This document shows, one piece after another, positions 25,180 to 35,670 of a stretch of DNA of 64,000 bases; within the stretch, counting starts at the first letter, position 1, and the number at the start of each line of letters is the position of its first letter. The stretch is from Collinsella tanakaei (GTDB lineage Bacteria > Actinomycetota > Coriobacteriia > Coriobacteriales > Coriobacteriaceae): assembly GCF_016900375.1 (NCBI RefSeq), contig NZ_JACJKB010000009.1, positions 1-64,000 of the forward strand, read 5' to 3'. Under the pieces are notes generated by a model, which made no database searches, was not told the DNA's origin, and was given only the letters and a program-made list of their open reading frames with translations. A program made the position numbers and the translations under genes.

Positions 25180-26622
25180 TTACTTTTCCTCGGGCTTGTA
25201 TGTGACGAATTCGACGACGAAGGCCAGCACGGCCGCCACGAGCGAGGCGATGATCGCACAGAGCATCATCGAGATGCCGTATCCACCGGGCGTCTCGTCG
25301 ATGAAGTTCAACCAGTTGAAGACGCCCAGACCGCCCGAGATGAACATGAGCGCGCCGGTAGCGCCCACGATGGCACCGCCTACCGCTGAGCTCAGGCATG
25401 CCACCACGAGCGCCCGCTTGTTGGGCAGCGCCACACCGTAGATCGCCGGCTCCGTCACGCCAAAGAAGAAGGCCGACACCATGGCGGGCAGGGCAATGCC
25501 GCGGAACTTCTCATCCCTATTCTTGAGATACATCGCAAAAACCACTGCACCAAGAGCAAAACCATGAGCGATGGTGGCCGCCAGCACGTAGTCGTGCCCG
25601 ATGGTGTTGAGGTTCATGATGGAGATCGGGATGAGACTCCAGTGGAAACCGAAGATGACAAGGCACATCCACAGGCCGCCCACCAGCGCGCTACCGAACA
25701 CGGAGCCGACAATCGGCAACTCGAAGATAAAGGAGAACGCTGCGCTCAGCAGATTGGTGATAAGCGTTGCCACAGGACCGATGACGAGATAACCGAGCAC
25801 GATTGCCAGCGTCATGGTGCAAAGCGGCACGAGGAACATCTTGATTGCTGCGGGCATCCAGCTCTTGAGCCAACGCTCGACCAGAGAACCGAACCACACC
25901 ATGAGCAGCACCGGGATGACCGAACTCGCATAGCCCGAGGCCGGCATGATGATGGGGATGCCGAGCGCCGTGGCATACCACGAAAACGTGCCGGCGACGC
26001 CCAGATCGATGCTTCCGAGGACCTCGCCCGAGGTCAGCGCCACCATGGTGGGGTACAGCAACGCCACGCCGATGGCGACGCCGGTGAACTCATTCATGCG
26101 GAACTTGCGCGCCGCGCTGTAGGCGAGTGCCACGGGCAGGAAGTAGAAAAAGCCGTCCGCCACCGTGTACAGAAGGGTGTAGAGGCCGTCGTTTGCAAAC
26201 TCGGGGATGAAGAAGGTGATAAGCGCGAGCAGGCCCTTCATGATGCCCGCAGCTGCAAGCGGCCCCAAGATCGGCTGGAAGATGCCGGAGATGAGGTCGA
26301 TGATCACCGATGCCGCCGTCTTCTTCTCGCCCGGCTGACCCTCGTCGGTCTCGACGGCACCGCCGTCGGCAAGACCGCTCACCTCGAGCACCGCGGCGTG
26401 GACGTCCTCCACGATGTTGCCCACGACCACCTGGTACTGACCGTTTGCCTGAATCACCTGGATGACACTCGGGAGCGCCTCGATGGCATCCTTGTTGGCC
26501 TTACTCTCGTCTTTCAGCTTGAAGCGCACGCGCGTGATGCAGTGCGCCACGCTCGTGATGTTGTCGCGACCGCCGACGTTGTCGACTATGGCGCGCGCCA
26601 GATCGTCGTACTTACCTGCCAT
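25180..26622 (-). CDS. PTS beta-glucoside-family EIIBC component
   Basis: A 480-residue permease. Residues 1-85 form EIIB, with VAHCITRVRFKLKDE holding the phosphocysteine. The rest is a ten-segment EIIC of the glucose/beta-glucoside superfamily, with signatures FFGVTEPAIYGVALPNK and GGLWMCLVIFGFHWSLIP. Many homologues (BglF, BglP) carry a C-terminal Glc-type EIIA; here the protein ends after EIIC. A free EIIA(Glc) is encoded at 60687-61184 and could serve it. Start ATG 26622 after AGGAGGAACC. It follows the 6-phospho-beta-glucosidase by 60 bp, so aryl- or alkyl-beta-glucosides are likely substrates. Confidence 0.92.
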   Translation of the reverse strand: MAGKYDDLARAIVDNVGGRDNITSVAHCITRVRFKLKDESKANKDAIEALPSVIQVIQANGQYQVVVGNIVEDVHAAVLEVSGLADGGAVETDEGQPGEKKTAASVIIDLISGIFQPILGPLAAAGIMKGLLALITFFIPEFANDGLYTLLYTVADGFFYFLPVALAYSAARKFRMNEFTGVAIGVALLYPTMVALTSGEVLGSIDLGVAGTFSWYATALGIPIIMPASGYASSVIPVLLMVWFGSLVERWLKSWMPAAIKMFLVPLCTMTLAIVLGYLVIGPVATLITNLLSAAFSFIFELPIVGSVFGSALVGGLWMCLVIFGFHWSLIPISIMNLNTIGHDYVLAATIAHGFALGAVVFAMYLKNRDEKFRGIALPAMVSAFFFGVTEPAIYGVALPNKRALVVACLSSAVGGAIVGATGALMFISGGLGVFNWLNFIDETPGGYGISMMLCAIIASLVAAVLAFVVEFVTYKPEEK

Positions 26623-26682
26623 GGTTCCTCCTCAAGGAATCGATGTTGCGGGCCGCAGGATGCCTGCGACCCGTATGAGCCC

Positions 26683-28125
<1,443 letters not shown>

Positions 28126-28253
28126 CTATCGGTCGCACGCCCTCGTTGCGGGCGCACGCTGCCTTCATACGTAAACGAAGCAATCTCGAAGGCGCCCGCA
28201 CAACAGCACACTTGGGCCGCCTCTCGCCTATCTGACCGAATATGCGATGTCCG

Positions 28254-29207
28254 CTACTGTTCGACCGCGACCATACGGCCCTGGAGCAAGCCGGGCACCT
28301 GCGCCAGGCACACGCCGAACAGGATGACCGCCACGCCCAGCCACTCGATGACGCCCAAGGGCTCGCCGAGCACGATCATGGCGATCAGAAGGCCCGCCGG
28401 AAGCTCGGCGGCCGCCATGACGGTGGAGAGGCCCGCGGGCAGATAAGGCGTCCCCAGGCCGAAGAGCAACACCGGGCAGAGCAGGCCGAAAAAGCCCGCA
28501 ATCACCGCAAAGGGCAGGATGCCTTGGGCGAGCACGCCGGAGATGATGTAGTCGGGGCAAACGGTAAGCGACATCGCGATCGAGCCGGCACAGACGATCA
28601 TGCCGCGCTGTTCGTTGGAGCACTCGACCTTCACGCGGCCGGACAGCGTGACGAACAGCGAGCAGCTCACCGCGGCGCCGAGCGCACAGAGCAGCGCGAT
28701 CGGGTCATAGCCCGCAAGGCCGGTCTTGTAGACGCCGCTCGCGAACACCGTCCCGCACAAGATGACCAGAGCGGAAACAACTTCTAGGGCTTTGGGCGCA
28801 CGGCGCGTCATGATGGTCTGCCAGATGAGGCCCATCCAGGTGAACTGGAACAGCAAGGTAAGGGCAACTGGCGCGGGCAGCACACTCATGGCGTAGCAGT
28901 ACAAAATGGAGGTAAGACAGGTAAGCGCGCCGAGTCCCATCAGCTTCAGCCCCCGCTTGATGCCGATGCGCTCCCACTGGCCACCGCGTGCGCAATGGAT
29001 TCCAAACGCGAGGGCAAAAAAGAGGCAGCCGAACCACGCCTGGCTTGCGACGACCTGGCTCGAGGTGAATCCGGACGCATAGGCGAGCTTGTAGGTGGTG
29101 GCCATTGCTCCGTAGCACGCGCCACCGGCAAACACCTGTAGCGCCGCTACAAGCTGCCGATGGCTCCCCTTCGCCTGCACGCCCTGTTTGCACGCTATCT
29201 GTTCCAT
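28254..29207 (-). CDS. DMT superfamily transporter (EamA family)
   Basis: A 317-residue membrane protein with ten hydrophobic segments in two EamA repeats, the first opening LQVFAGGACYGAMATTYKLAY and the second YDPIALLCALGAAVSCSLF. EamA proteins export metabolites or amino acids; substrate unknown. The frame runs back to 29372, but that part covers a leader hairpin. I choose ATG 29207 because AGGGGAG lies 5 nt before it. A good promoter at 29391-29420 and a hairpin at 29304-29339 lie in between, so expression may be attenuated. Confidence 0.88.
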   Translation of the reverse strand: MEQIACKQGVQAKGSHRQLVAALQVFAGGACYGAMATTYKLAYASGFTSSQVVASQAWFGCLFFALAFGIHCARGGQWERIGIKRGLKLMGLGALTCLTSILYCYAMSVLPAPVALTLLFQFTWMGLIWQTIMTRRAPKALEVVSALVILCGTVFASGVYKTGLAGYDPIALLCALGAAVSCSLFVTLSGRVKVECSNEQRGMIVCAGSIAMSLTVCPDYIISGVLAQGILPFAVIAGFFGLLCPVLLFGLGTPYLPAGLSTVMAAAELPAGLLIAMIVLGEPLGVIEWLGVAVILFGVCLAQVPGLLQGRMVAVEQ

Positions 29208-29303
29208 AACGCTCCCCTTTCTGCCCATCATCCGATGGGGCCGATCCCCGCTGACATCCAAGAGATCGGTCGGAAGCGCATGCCGGCGTGTTGCCACGAC
29301 ATG

Positions 29304-29339
29304 AAAAAGCCACGCAACCGATTCCCTCGGTTGCGTGGC
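29304..29339 (-). promoter_or_regulatory. attenuator-like terminator in the leader of the DMT transporter
   Basis: On the minus strand GCCACGCAACCG, loop AGGGAAT, CGGTTGCGTGGC and then TTTTT form a strong rho-independent terminator, about 45-80 nt after the expected start of transcription and 97 nt before the gene. GCGTGG at 29369-29374, earlier in the leader, can pair with CCACGC of the terminator's first arm and would undo it. That arrangement suggests a riboswitch or antitermination control. No known riboswitch core was recognised. Confidence 0.65.
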
Positions 29340-29390
29340 AAAAAGGTGACAAGTTCGCCCAGAAAAGTCCACGCGATTTTAGACTAGTGA

Positions 29391-29420
29391 AGTTTAGCAG
29401 GCAGCCCGGCGATGTGTCAA
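29391..29420 (-). promoter_or_regulatory. promoter of the DMT transporter
   Basis: On the minus strand TTGACA (29415-29420), 18 bp, then TAAACT (29391-29396). One of the best sigma-70-type matches in the window. Confidence 0.75.
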
Positions 29421-29510
29421 TAACAATTGTTCGGCTTTCTCCGCAGTTGGTCTGATGCCCTACCCATGATGAGCGGAAAACTCAGAAGTGGCATCTCATA
29501 CCGACAGCGT

Positions 29511-29578
29511 TCAAAGCAAATCAACGAAAATCAAAAAAGTCAACAGAAATCAAAGAGATTAACGACTCTGGGTATACT
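29511..29578 (+). promoter_or_regulatory. phased TCAA array and -10 box before the AAA ATPase gene
   Basis: TCAA occurs at 29511, 29521, 29531, 29540 and 29550, and TTAA at 29559, about every 10 bp, so all face one side of the helix. TATACT (29573-29578) is a good -10; the -35 place is covered by the array. The stretch is A-rich, unlike the rest of the window. It may bind a cooperative activator or repressor, or bend the DNA. Confidence 0.55.
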
Positions 29579-29600
29579 GACACATAAGAGAGGAGTGGTT

Positions 29601-30710
29601 ATGACATTCGAAGAGACCGTGCGTGCCAATCCGTTCACCCCGGTATTCGGGAAAGTGCCTCCCTTTATGGCGGGGCGCGAACAAGTCATACACGACATTG
29701 CCGCTGCGCTTGTCTCGAACGGCAACAGTCCTGATATCTGTTCTCTTTTCGTGGGCGCACGCGGAACGGGAAAAACCTCACTGCTCACCTATCTCGCGAA
29801 TGAGGCTGAACAACAAGGCTGGATATCCGCACGAGTCACCGCAGCACCAGGCATGCTCGAAGATATCGTGCAACGGCTGCATGAGTCGGCAGCCCATCTT
29901 TTGGATAGCCAGGCAGCGCGGCATCTCAGCGGCATCGAGATTGCTCCGCTTGGCGGCGTGTACTGGGAAACTGCACGGGAAGCGCCCGCAAACTGGAGAA
30001 CGCGCATGAACGAGTTGTTCTCCACCCTAGAAAACACTGAAACGGGCATCATCATCTGTGTGGACGAAGTCGACCCAGAGTTTGAAGAGATGGTGCAGCT
30101 CATCACCACATACCAGCATTTTGTCGAAGAGGGCAAGCGCACGATGCTGCTCATGGCGGGACTGCCGCATCGCGTGTCCCGGCTGCTTTCCGGTCGCGCA
30201 ACATCGTTTCTGCGCCGAGCCGCACGCCATAATCTTGGCCCGATTCCCCGTTATGAAGTAGAAGAGACATTTCGGCTCACCGTTGAGTCGGGCGGCAAGC
30301 ATATCGATGATGGGGCGCTGCAAGAAGCGGTCAATGCCATCGATGGCTTCCCGTTCATGCTGCAACTTGTGGGATACCGCGCATGGAACGCAACGGGGAC
30401 AGACGATGTTATCGGCATTGAATCGATGCGTCGTGGTATTCGCTTAGCTCAGGAGGAGCTTGAGCACCGCGTGTTCGACGCCACGATAGCAGAACTCTCA
30501 AAGGGCGACATCGCGTTTCTTCAAGCAATGGCAGCAGATGAGGTAATCACGGATAGATCCGTGCTTGCCGAGCGGCTTGGACGCAGCTCAAGCTATATAT
30601 CTACCTACAAGAAGCGCCTGCTCGAAGCTGGCGTGATCGAGGAGACCCGTCCCGGCATATTCGCGTTTGCCCTTCCCGGGTTTAGGGATTATCTCCAAAA
30701 CCGTCTGTGA
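29601..30710 (+). CDS. AAA ATPase with C-terminal winged helix, Orc1/Cdc6-like fold
   Basis: A 369-residue ATP-binding protein. Walker A is GARGTGKTS (Lys58) and Walker B IIICVDEVD (Asp155-Glu156). MLLMAGLPHRVSRLL fits a sensor-1 region and the last 65 residues (DRSVLAERLGRSSSYISTYKKRLLEAGVI) form a winged helix. This layout resembles single-gene actinobacterial ATPases of unknown role, often carried on mobile or accessory DNA. Codon use and base content are less GC-rich than the neighbours, which suggests transfer. Start ATG 29601 after GAGAGGAGTGG. It stands alone between a divergent transporter gene and a convergent dehydrogenase gene. Roles in regulation or stress response are guesses. 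Confidence 0.78.
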   Translation: MTFEETVRANPFTPVFGKVPPFMAGREQVIHDIAAALVSNGNSPDICSLFVGARGTGKTSLLTYLANEAEQQGWISARVTAAPGMLEDIVQRLHESAAHLLDSQAARHLSGIEIAPLGGVYWETAREAPANWRTRMNELFSTLENTETGIIICVDEVDPEFEEMVQLITTYQHFVEEGKRTMLLMAGLPHRVSRLLSGRATSFLRRAARHNLGPIPRYEVEETFRLTVESGGKHIDDGALQEAVNAIDGFPFMLQLVGYRAWNATGTDDVIGIESMRRGIRLAQEELEHRVFDATIAELSKGDIAFLQAMAADEVITDRSVLAERLGRSSSYISTYKKRLLEAGVIEETRPGIFAFALPGFRDYLQNRL

Positions 30711-30748
30711 TGGGATGTCACAGACAGGCGCTATGTGCCAGACAAACA

Positions 30749-30788
30749 CAAAAACAAGAAGGCCCTCGAGGACATCCCCGAGGGCCTT
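30749..30788 (-). terminator. rho-independent terminator of the alcohol dehydrogenase gene
   Basis: On the minus strand AAGGCCCTCG / CGAGGGCCTT forms the stem, followed by CTTGTTTTTGTG, about 30 bp after the dehydrogenase stop. Confidence 0.8.
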
Positions 30789-30818
30789 CCGGTAGAAGCA
30801 CGTGCCCAGCCAAGCAGA

Positions 30819-32033
30819 TTAGAAGTCGACGTCCTGATCGTTGTAGACGCACTCGAGGAGCTTCTCCATCTCCTCCTGGGTCGGCTGACGCGGGTTGGAG
30901 CCGGTGCAGGCGTCGAGGATGGCGTTGGCAGCCACATCGGACTTCTTGGCCTCGAACTCGGCGTAGTCGATGATGGACTCCTCGGCCTTCACGCCGCCCT
31001 TGCCGTAGTTCTTGATGCCCTGCGGGATGTCCAGCTTGTCGTTGAGGTCGCGGATGCACTGGACGAGAGCGGCCACGAGCTCGTCCTCGGTCTCACCCTC
31101 GAGGTGCAGGATGTCCTTGGCGATGAAGGCGTAGCGGCTCTTGGCGCGGGCGTCCTTGGCGTTGAACTGGATGACCTTGCCGAGGTACATGGCGTTGGCG
31201 CAACCGTGGATGATGTGGTCGCCGGTGAAGGCGGCACCGGTCTTGTGGGCCATGGAGTGCACGATGCCCAGCAGGCCCGAGGAGAAGGCGATGCCGGCGA
31301 TGCACTGAGCGTCGTGCATGTGCTGGCGGGCCTCATGGTCGCCCTGATAGGACTTGGGCAGCCACTCGACGATCTCGCGGATGGCGTGCAGGGCGTTGCC
31401 GTCGGTGTACATGGAGCCGGCGGTGGAGACGTAGGCCTCGATGGCGTGGGTCAGAGCGTCCATGCCGGTGTGGGCGCAGAGCTTCTGCGGCATGGTGTAG
31501 GTGAGCTCGGGGTCGACGATGGCGACGTCAGGGGTGATGTTGAAGTCGGCCAGCGGGTACTTGATGCCCTTCTCGTAGTCGGTGATGACGGAGAACGCGG
31601 TGACCTCGGTCGCGGTGCCGGAGGTGGAGGCAATGGCGCAGAAGTGGGCCTTGGTGCGCAGCTCGGGGAAGCTGAACGGGACGATGGCCTGCTCGAAGGT
31701 CTCCTCCGGATACTCGTAGAACAGCCACATGGCCTTAGCGGCGTCGATAGGCGAACCGCCGCCGATGCCAATGATCCAGTCGGGCTGGAACTTGAGCATG
31801 GCGTCGGCACCGCGCTTCACGGTCTCGACGGAGGGATCGGACTCGACGCCCTCGAAGATCTCGACCTCGAAGCCGGCCTCCTTGAGGTCAGCCTCAACGT
31901 CCTGCAGGAAGCCGCCGCGACGCATGGAGCCGCCGCCGGTGACGATCATGGCGCGGGAGCCCTTGAGGTTCTTCACCTCATGGCGAGCGCCCTCACCGAA
32001 ATACAGGTCGCGAGGATTGGTAAAACGTCCCAT
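30819..32033 (-). CDS. iron-containing alcohol dehydrogenase
   Basis: A 404-residue group III (Fe-dependent) NAD(P)-linked alcohol dehydrogenase, reducing aldehydes to alcohols in fermentation. IGIGGGSPIDAAKAMW binds the dinucleotide, and the metal ligands are seen in HTGMDALTHAIEAYVS and GIVHSMAHKTGAAF with the following GDHIIHG. Start ATG 32033 after GGAGGCAAAAAC; the frame extends upstream through leader hairpins and is not real there. A roughly 130-nt leader contains GCGAGGCC/GGCCTCGC. A damaged near-identical copy lies at 24819-24962. Butanol or propanediol-type alcohols are possible products. Confidence 0.94.
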   Translation of the reverse strand: MGRFTNPRDLYFGEGARHEVKNLKGSRAMIVTGGGSMRRGGFLQDVEADLKEAGFEVEIFEGVESDPSVETVKRGADAMLKFQPDWIIGIGGGSPIDAAKAMWLFYEYPEETFEQAIVPFSFPELRTKAHFCAIASTSGTATEVTAFSVITDYEKGIKYPLADFNITPDVAIVDPELTYTMPQKLCAHTGMDALTHAIEAYVSTAGSMYTDGNALHAIREIVEWLPKSYQGDHEARQHMHDAQCIAGIAFSSGLLGIVHSMAHKTGAAFTGDHIIHGCANAMYLGKVIQFNAKDARAKSRYAFIAKDILHLEGETEDELVAALVQCIRDLNDKLDIPQGIKNYGKGGVKAEESIIDYAEFEAKKSDVAANAILDACTGSNPRQPTQEEMEKLLECVYNDQDVDF

Positions 32034-32378
32034 GTTTTTGCCTCCAAAAAGTCGTGCACCGGCACGGTGCAGCTGCTGCGAGGCCCTGCGGCCTCGCAAA
32101 GGACCTATATCTGCCGCCAAAACGCCTCTGGCGGCGGGCTGCCGGATGGACCCGCAGCCGCCCTTATTTTACCGTGTTCGTAACAAAGTATTCACAGATA
32201 TGGGTAAGCGGTCTGCCGGATTGTCCGCTTTTTCTGCCTTCGAGGAGGGCACCGCAAGGCAGGAAACATACCGCCGGCGCGCATCTCTATAATTATGTCG
32301 TCCCGGGGCGCCCATCCGTCCCGCATACACCTGCAAGCCCATCGCCGGCAGCGAGGCCCCGGCTGGAAAGGCATGTCC

Positions 32379-32783
32379 ATGAAACGCGCCATCCGCGCAG
32401 ATATCATCGTCATCGTCGTGCTGCTCGCGGCGTTCGGCATCTGGTTTTGCCTCTCGGCGCTCCCGGTTTCGACCACATCCGAAGGCGAGGCGGGGCCTGT
32501 CGTCGTCTGCCAATCGAGCAACGGCTTCTACCGATGCGACCCGCTCGACTCGGATGTCGCGTACACCGTTACGGTCTCCGGAACCGCCGCGGGAACCTTC
32601 GCCGGCGAGAACAACGTCGTCATCGAAAACGGCACCGTCGACGTGACGTCCGCCGACTGCTCCAACCAGGTCTGCGTCGAGCACGCGCCCATCTCGTCGG
32701 TCGGCGAGCAGATCGTGTGCCTGCCCCATGGCGTCGTCATCGAGGTCCTCGCGCACGAAGAGGACGCCACCGTCCTTTCGTAA
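32379..32783 (+). CDS. NusG domain II-containing membrane-anchored protein
   Basis: A 134-residue protein with one N-terminal membrane segment (residues 7-27, ADIIVIVVLLAAFGIWFCL) and an extracytoplasmic NusG-II domain. The family mark is DCSNQVCVEHAPISSVGEQI followed by CLPHGVVIEV, where the paired cysteines may bind metal or form a disulfide. Homologues often accompany RnfG/ApbE-like or FMN-linked redox genes; no such neighbour is seen here. Start ATG 32379, 7 nt after GGAAAGG; an ATG at 32373 is too close to that site. Confidence 0.82.
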   Translation: MKRAIRADIIVIVVLLAAFGIWFCLSALPVSTTSEGEAGPVVVCQSSNGFYRCDPLDSDVAYTVTVSGTAAGTFAGENNVVIENGTVDVTSADCSNQVCVEHAPISSVGEQIVCLPHGVVIEVLAHEEDATVLS

Positions 32784-32898
32784 GGTAGCGGCCGCAGCAC
32801 GACCCGCTTTTCGCCACACCCGCCACATAGACGCGGCGGCATGCGGCGCGTTACACTGAACGGATACCTTGTACCGAACCGCAACGAGAGGAGGCGCC

Positions 32899-33981
32899 AT
32901 GGCCTTCGACCCCATTCAGGAGGACTGCCTGCGCCTCATCCTGGAATCCATGCGCCGCGATCGCATCTACCCGCTCGACGACGCGATGTACATCGAGCGC
33001 GCCATGGAGCGCTTCCGCGAGGACCCCGCGCAGCTCATCACCTGCGACCGCGACCGCTCGTTCCATCTGATGGCGAAGGCGACCGAGATCCTCGACTACC
33101 GGACCCCCTTCCTGACCGACGAGGCGGAAATCGATCGTCAAGAATCCCTCGCCCAGAACCACCTCAAGGAGGCGATCGAGCTCGACGCGTCGAATTGGGA
33201 TGCACGCCGCATGCTCGCCGCACTCGATGCCCCGAGCAACGATGCCTACGTGAGCTACCTGCTCGACAACCGCGCCGCGGTCGAACGCGACCTCGCAGCG
33301 ACCATCGAGTCCGCCGACGACGCCTACAGCCGCGAGTTCGCGGACGACCTGGCGCGCCGCCCCCTGCTGCGCTGGCTCGCCGCCACGGCGTCGAGGGCCG
33401 TCATCGCCGGACAATATCGCCTGGCGCTCAGCGTCGTCGAGGAAAGCCTCGGCTACGCCCCCGCCGACCCGGGCGGCATCCGCCATACCGGCATGCTCGC
33501 CTTGGCCAAGCTCGAGGCGCCCCTGCAGGATCTCAAGCAGTACCGCCGTCGCCACGCGGTGTCCTACCAGATCGCCGGCCCGCTTCGCCGGCGCCACCAC
33601 ATGACCGAGAAGGCCCTCGACGCCTGGACGTTGCTCGCCGAGATGAGCGCCTCATACCGGTCGTTTGACTACGCGGGGGCCGACCGCGCCCTCCATCAGC
33701 TCATGCGCGCCTACCCCGACGCTGCCGAGCCGCTCTACTTCCAGGCGGAGTTTCCCGACGGGCTGTTCGCGCGCGTCAACATCGTTCCCGGCAGCCAAGA
33801 CGAGCTGATCCTCGCGCTCAGCGAGGCGACGCCGCTGCTCCAGGAGGGCATCGGCGCGCCCGACAACGCATCGTTTGCCAGCTGGATCGCCAACCACGAG
33901 CTCATCCGCCGCGCGATGCAGGGACGGACGCAGCGAACGCCGGGGCATGTGGGCCGCACGGGAACGGGAGGCGATAACTGA
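32899..33981 (+). CDS. unknown helical-repeat (TPR-like) protein
   Basis: A 360-residue soluble protein I do not recognise. It is almost all helical by pattern: LIELDASNWDARRMLAAL, LAATASRAVIAGQYRLALSVVEESLGYAP and HMTEKALDAWTLLAEMSASY have the spacing of tetratricopeptide-like units. No signal peptide or membrane segment. Start ATG 32899 after GAGAGGAGGC. Its stop overlaps the start of the next gene by one base (TGATG), and that gene has a similar size and layout, so the two likely work together. The function cannot be given from sequence. Confidence 0.65.
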   Translation: MAFDPIQEDCLRLILESMRRDRIYPLDDAMYIERAMERFREDPAQLITCDRDRSFHLMAKATEILDYRTPFLTDEAEIDRQESLAQNHLKEAIELDASNWDARRMLAALDAPSNDAYVSYLLDNRAAVERDLAATIESADDAYSREFADDLARRPLLRWLAATASRAVIAGQYRLALSVVEESLGYAPADPGGIRHTGMLALAKLEAPLQDLKQYRRRHAVSYQIAGPLRRRHHMTEKALDAWTLLAEMSASYRSFDYAGADRALHQLMRAYPDAAEPLYFQAEFPDGLFARVNIVPGSQDELILALSEATPLLQEGIGAPDNASFASWIANHELIRRAMQGRTQRTPGHVGRTGTGGDN

Positions 33982-35006
33982 TGGACCCGCGTGAGTACAT
34001 CCCCGCCTACCTCGAGCAGGCATATCTCGCCTCGCATACGGACCTGACCCCGGCCGCCCGGCAGCTCGTGCACGACCAGATCATGCGCAATCCCGCTCAG
34101 TACGCCGCGGACGACCACGCGCGCGCCCTGATCTCGTACGGCCAGGTGCACGAGGGCATGATGCGCGCGCTCGATCGTATGGACGACCTTCCCGACGAGG
34201 AGTTCGACCGCCAGCGCGAGCAGCTGTTCGGGCAGACGCGCCTCGCCCTGCACGAGATCGTCCGCGACGACAAGCTGTGCATCGACGCGCAGCTGCTCGA
34301 CATCCTGCTGGCCGACGTGCCGATCGACTCCTGCCTGAACGACCTGCTCAAACTCGAGGACACCGTCCATGAGCACCTGCGCGCCCTGCCTGAGTTCGAC
34401 GACGATGCCCCCGCCTTCTGGCGCGCCGAGAAGCTTATCGACATGGACGAGGCCCTGCGCACCCGCAGCGATCCCACGATGATCGGATGGCTGCACACGC
34501 TCGAGGCCATCGCCCAGCTCTCGCTCGCGAGCTCGCGCTATCGCGCCGCGATCCGCTACGCTCGCTGCGCCATGCGCGCCCGCGGATATACGAACTACGC
34601 GGTGGGAACGGTCCTGCTGGCGCTCGCGCGCCTCGAGGACGAGGACGGTTTCTTCGCGTGCGCCCGCGAGGCCGATGCCTCGCTTGCCGTCGAGGACTCG
34701 CCGTGGTTCCTGCTGGGCCGCACGCTTTTGCTCTACAAGCTCGGGCGCCGCAAGAACGCCCGGCGCGCGCTGCGCGACTTCTCATCACGCTGCGAGGGTG
34801 GCGCGTTCTTCCTGCTCAACCCGACCTACCTCACCCCCTATCTGCCGGTCCGCCCCGTCGTGCGCGAAGCCTGGGAGCTCACGCATCAGGCGGTGTGGGA
34901 GGCCGACGGCATCATCGTCGATACTCCGGATTTCGTGGGATGGGCCGCATCGGTCGAGGGCATCGAGGACGCATCCGAGCGCTTCGCCCAGCGCTACGGC
35001 TTCTAG
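33981..35006 (+). CDS. unknown helical-repeat (TPR-like) protein, partner of the preceding gene
   Basis: A 341-residue soluble, helix-rich protein I do not recognise. ALISYGQVHEGMMRALDRMDDLP near the start and SLASSRYRAAIRYARCAMRARGYTNYAVGT in the middle have TPR-like spacing. The C-terminal third is richer in aromatics (LLNPTYLTPYLPVRPVV). Translation is coupled to the gene at 32899 by a one-base overlap. The two may be distant paralogues. No enzymatic motif is visible; a scaffold or regulator is the best guess. Confidence 0.62.
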   Translation: MDPREYIPAYLEQAYLASHTDLTPAARQLVHDQIMRNPAQYAADDHARALISYGQVHEGMMRALDRMDDLPDEEFDRQREQLFGQTRLALHEIVRDDKLCIDAQLLDILLADVPIDSCLNDLLKLEDTVHEHLRALPEFDDDAPAFWRAEKLIDMDEALRTRSDPTMIGWLHTLEAIAQLSLASSRYRAAIRYARCAMRARGYTNYAVGTVLLALARLEDEDGFFACAREADASLAVEDSPWFLLGRTLLLYKLGRRKNARRALRDFSSRCEGGAFFLLNPTYLTPYLPVRPVVREAWELTHQAVWEADGIIVDTPDFVGWAASVEGIEDASERFAQRYGF

Positions 35007-35193
35007 GAGCGGGCCGGGGCGCACATCGACACGGCAGGCGTTCTTTCCGCGCCGCCCGACCCGGGCGCAAGAGCTGTCGATTCCATAGCGTTCCGGTTAT
35101 CTTTTGCGCGTCATGCTAGAGTTACCTGTGTTTTCCTGCACATCGACTTCGTTTTGGCGCCCATGCGCCAGACACCCATCAAAGGCGGTTTTT

Positions 35194-35670
35194 GTGTCTG
35201 ATTTCTCCCTCAAGCACGTCGTGACCGTGCACTATACCGGAAGCTTTGACGACGGCGAGGTGTTCGACACCACGCGCGGCCGCACGCCGCTCACCTTTGT
35301 CGAGGGCAACCACGAGGTCGTCCCCGGCTTCGAGGCGGCGGTGCTCTCCATGGAGCCCGGTGAGACCAAGAAGGTGCACCTCGAGCCCAAGGACGCTTAC
35401 GGCGAGCGCACCGCGGCACTCGTGTACTCCATGCCGACCATCCAGATCCCCAACTACGACGATCTGGTCGTCGGCGAGATGATCTACCTCATGAACTCCG
35501 ACGGCTACCAGCAGCTTGCCCGTGTGGCCAAGGTCGAGGACGATGGCGACACGATCTTTGACTTCAACCACCCCATGGCGGGCTGCGCGCTCAACTTCGA
35601 GATCGAACTGCTGAGCCGCGAGCCCTACAACCCTTCCGCCGAGTCGGAGGAAGGCGAAGCCCATGCGTAA
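35194..35670 (+). CDS. slyD: FKBP-type peptidyl-prolyl isomerase, SlyD-like
   Basis: A 158-residue cytoplasmic prolyl isomerase and chaperone. VTVHYTGSFDDGEVFDTT is the FKBP opening and VEGNHEVVPGFEAAVLSMEPGE the second half of the active site, interrupted by the IF chaperone domain (about residues 70-125). The His-rich, metal-binding tail of E. coli SlyD is missing. Start GTG 35194, with AAAGGCGG upstream. Its end overlaps the next gene by 8 bp. Confidence 0.9.
   Translation: MSDFSLKHVVTVHYTGSFDDGEVFDTTRGRTPLTFVEGNHEVVPGFEAAVLSMEPGETKKVHLEPKDAYGERTAALVYSMPTIQIPNYDDLVVGEMIYLMNSDGYQQLARVAKVEDDGDTIFDFNHPMAGCALNFEIELLSREPYNPSAESEEGEAHA

Noticed and set aside
29207-29384. T-box leader before the DMT gene
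   Set aside because: Too short and without the T-box AGGGTGG sequence.
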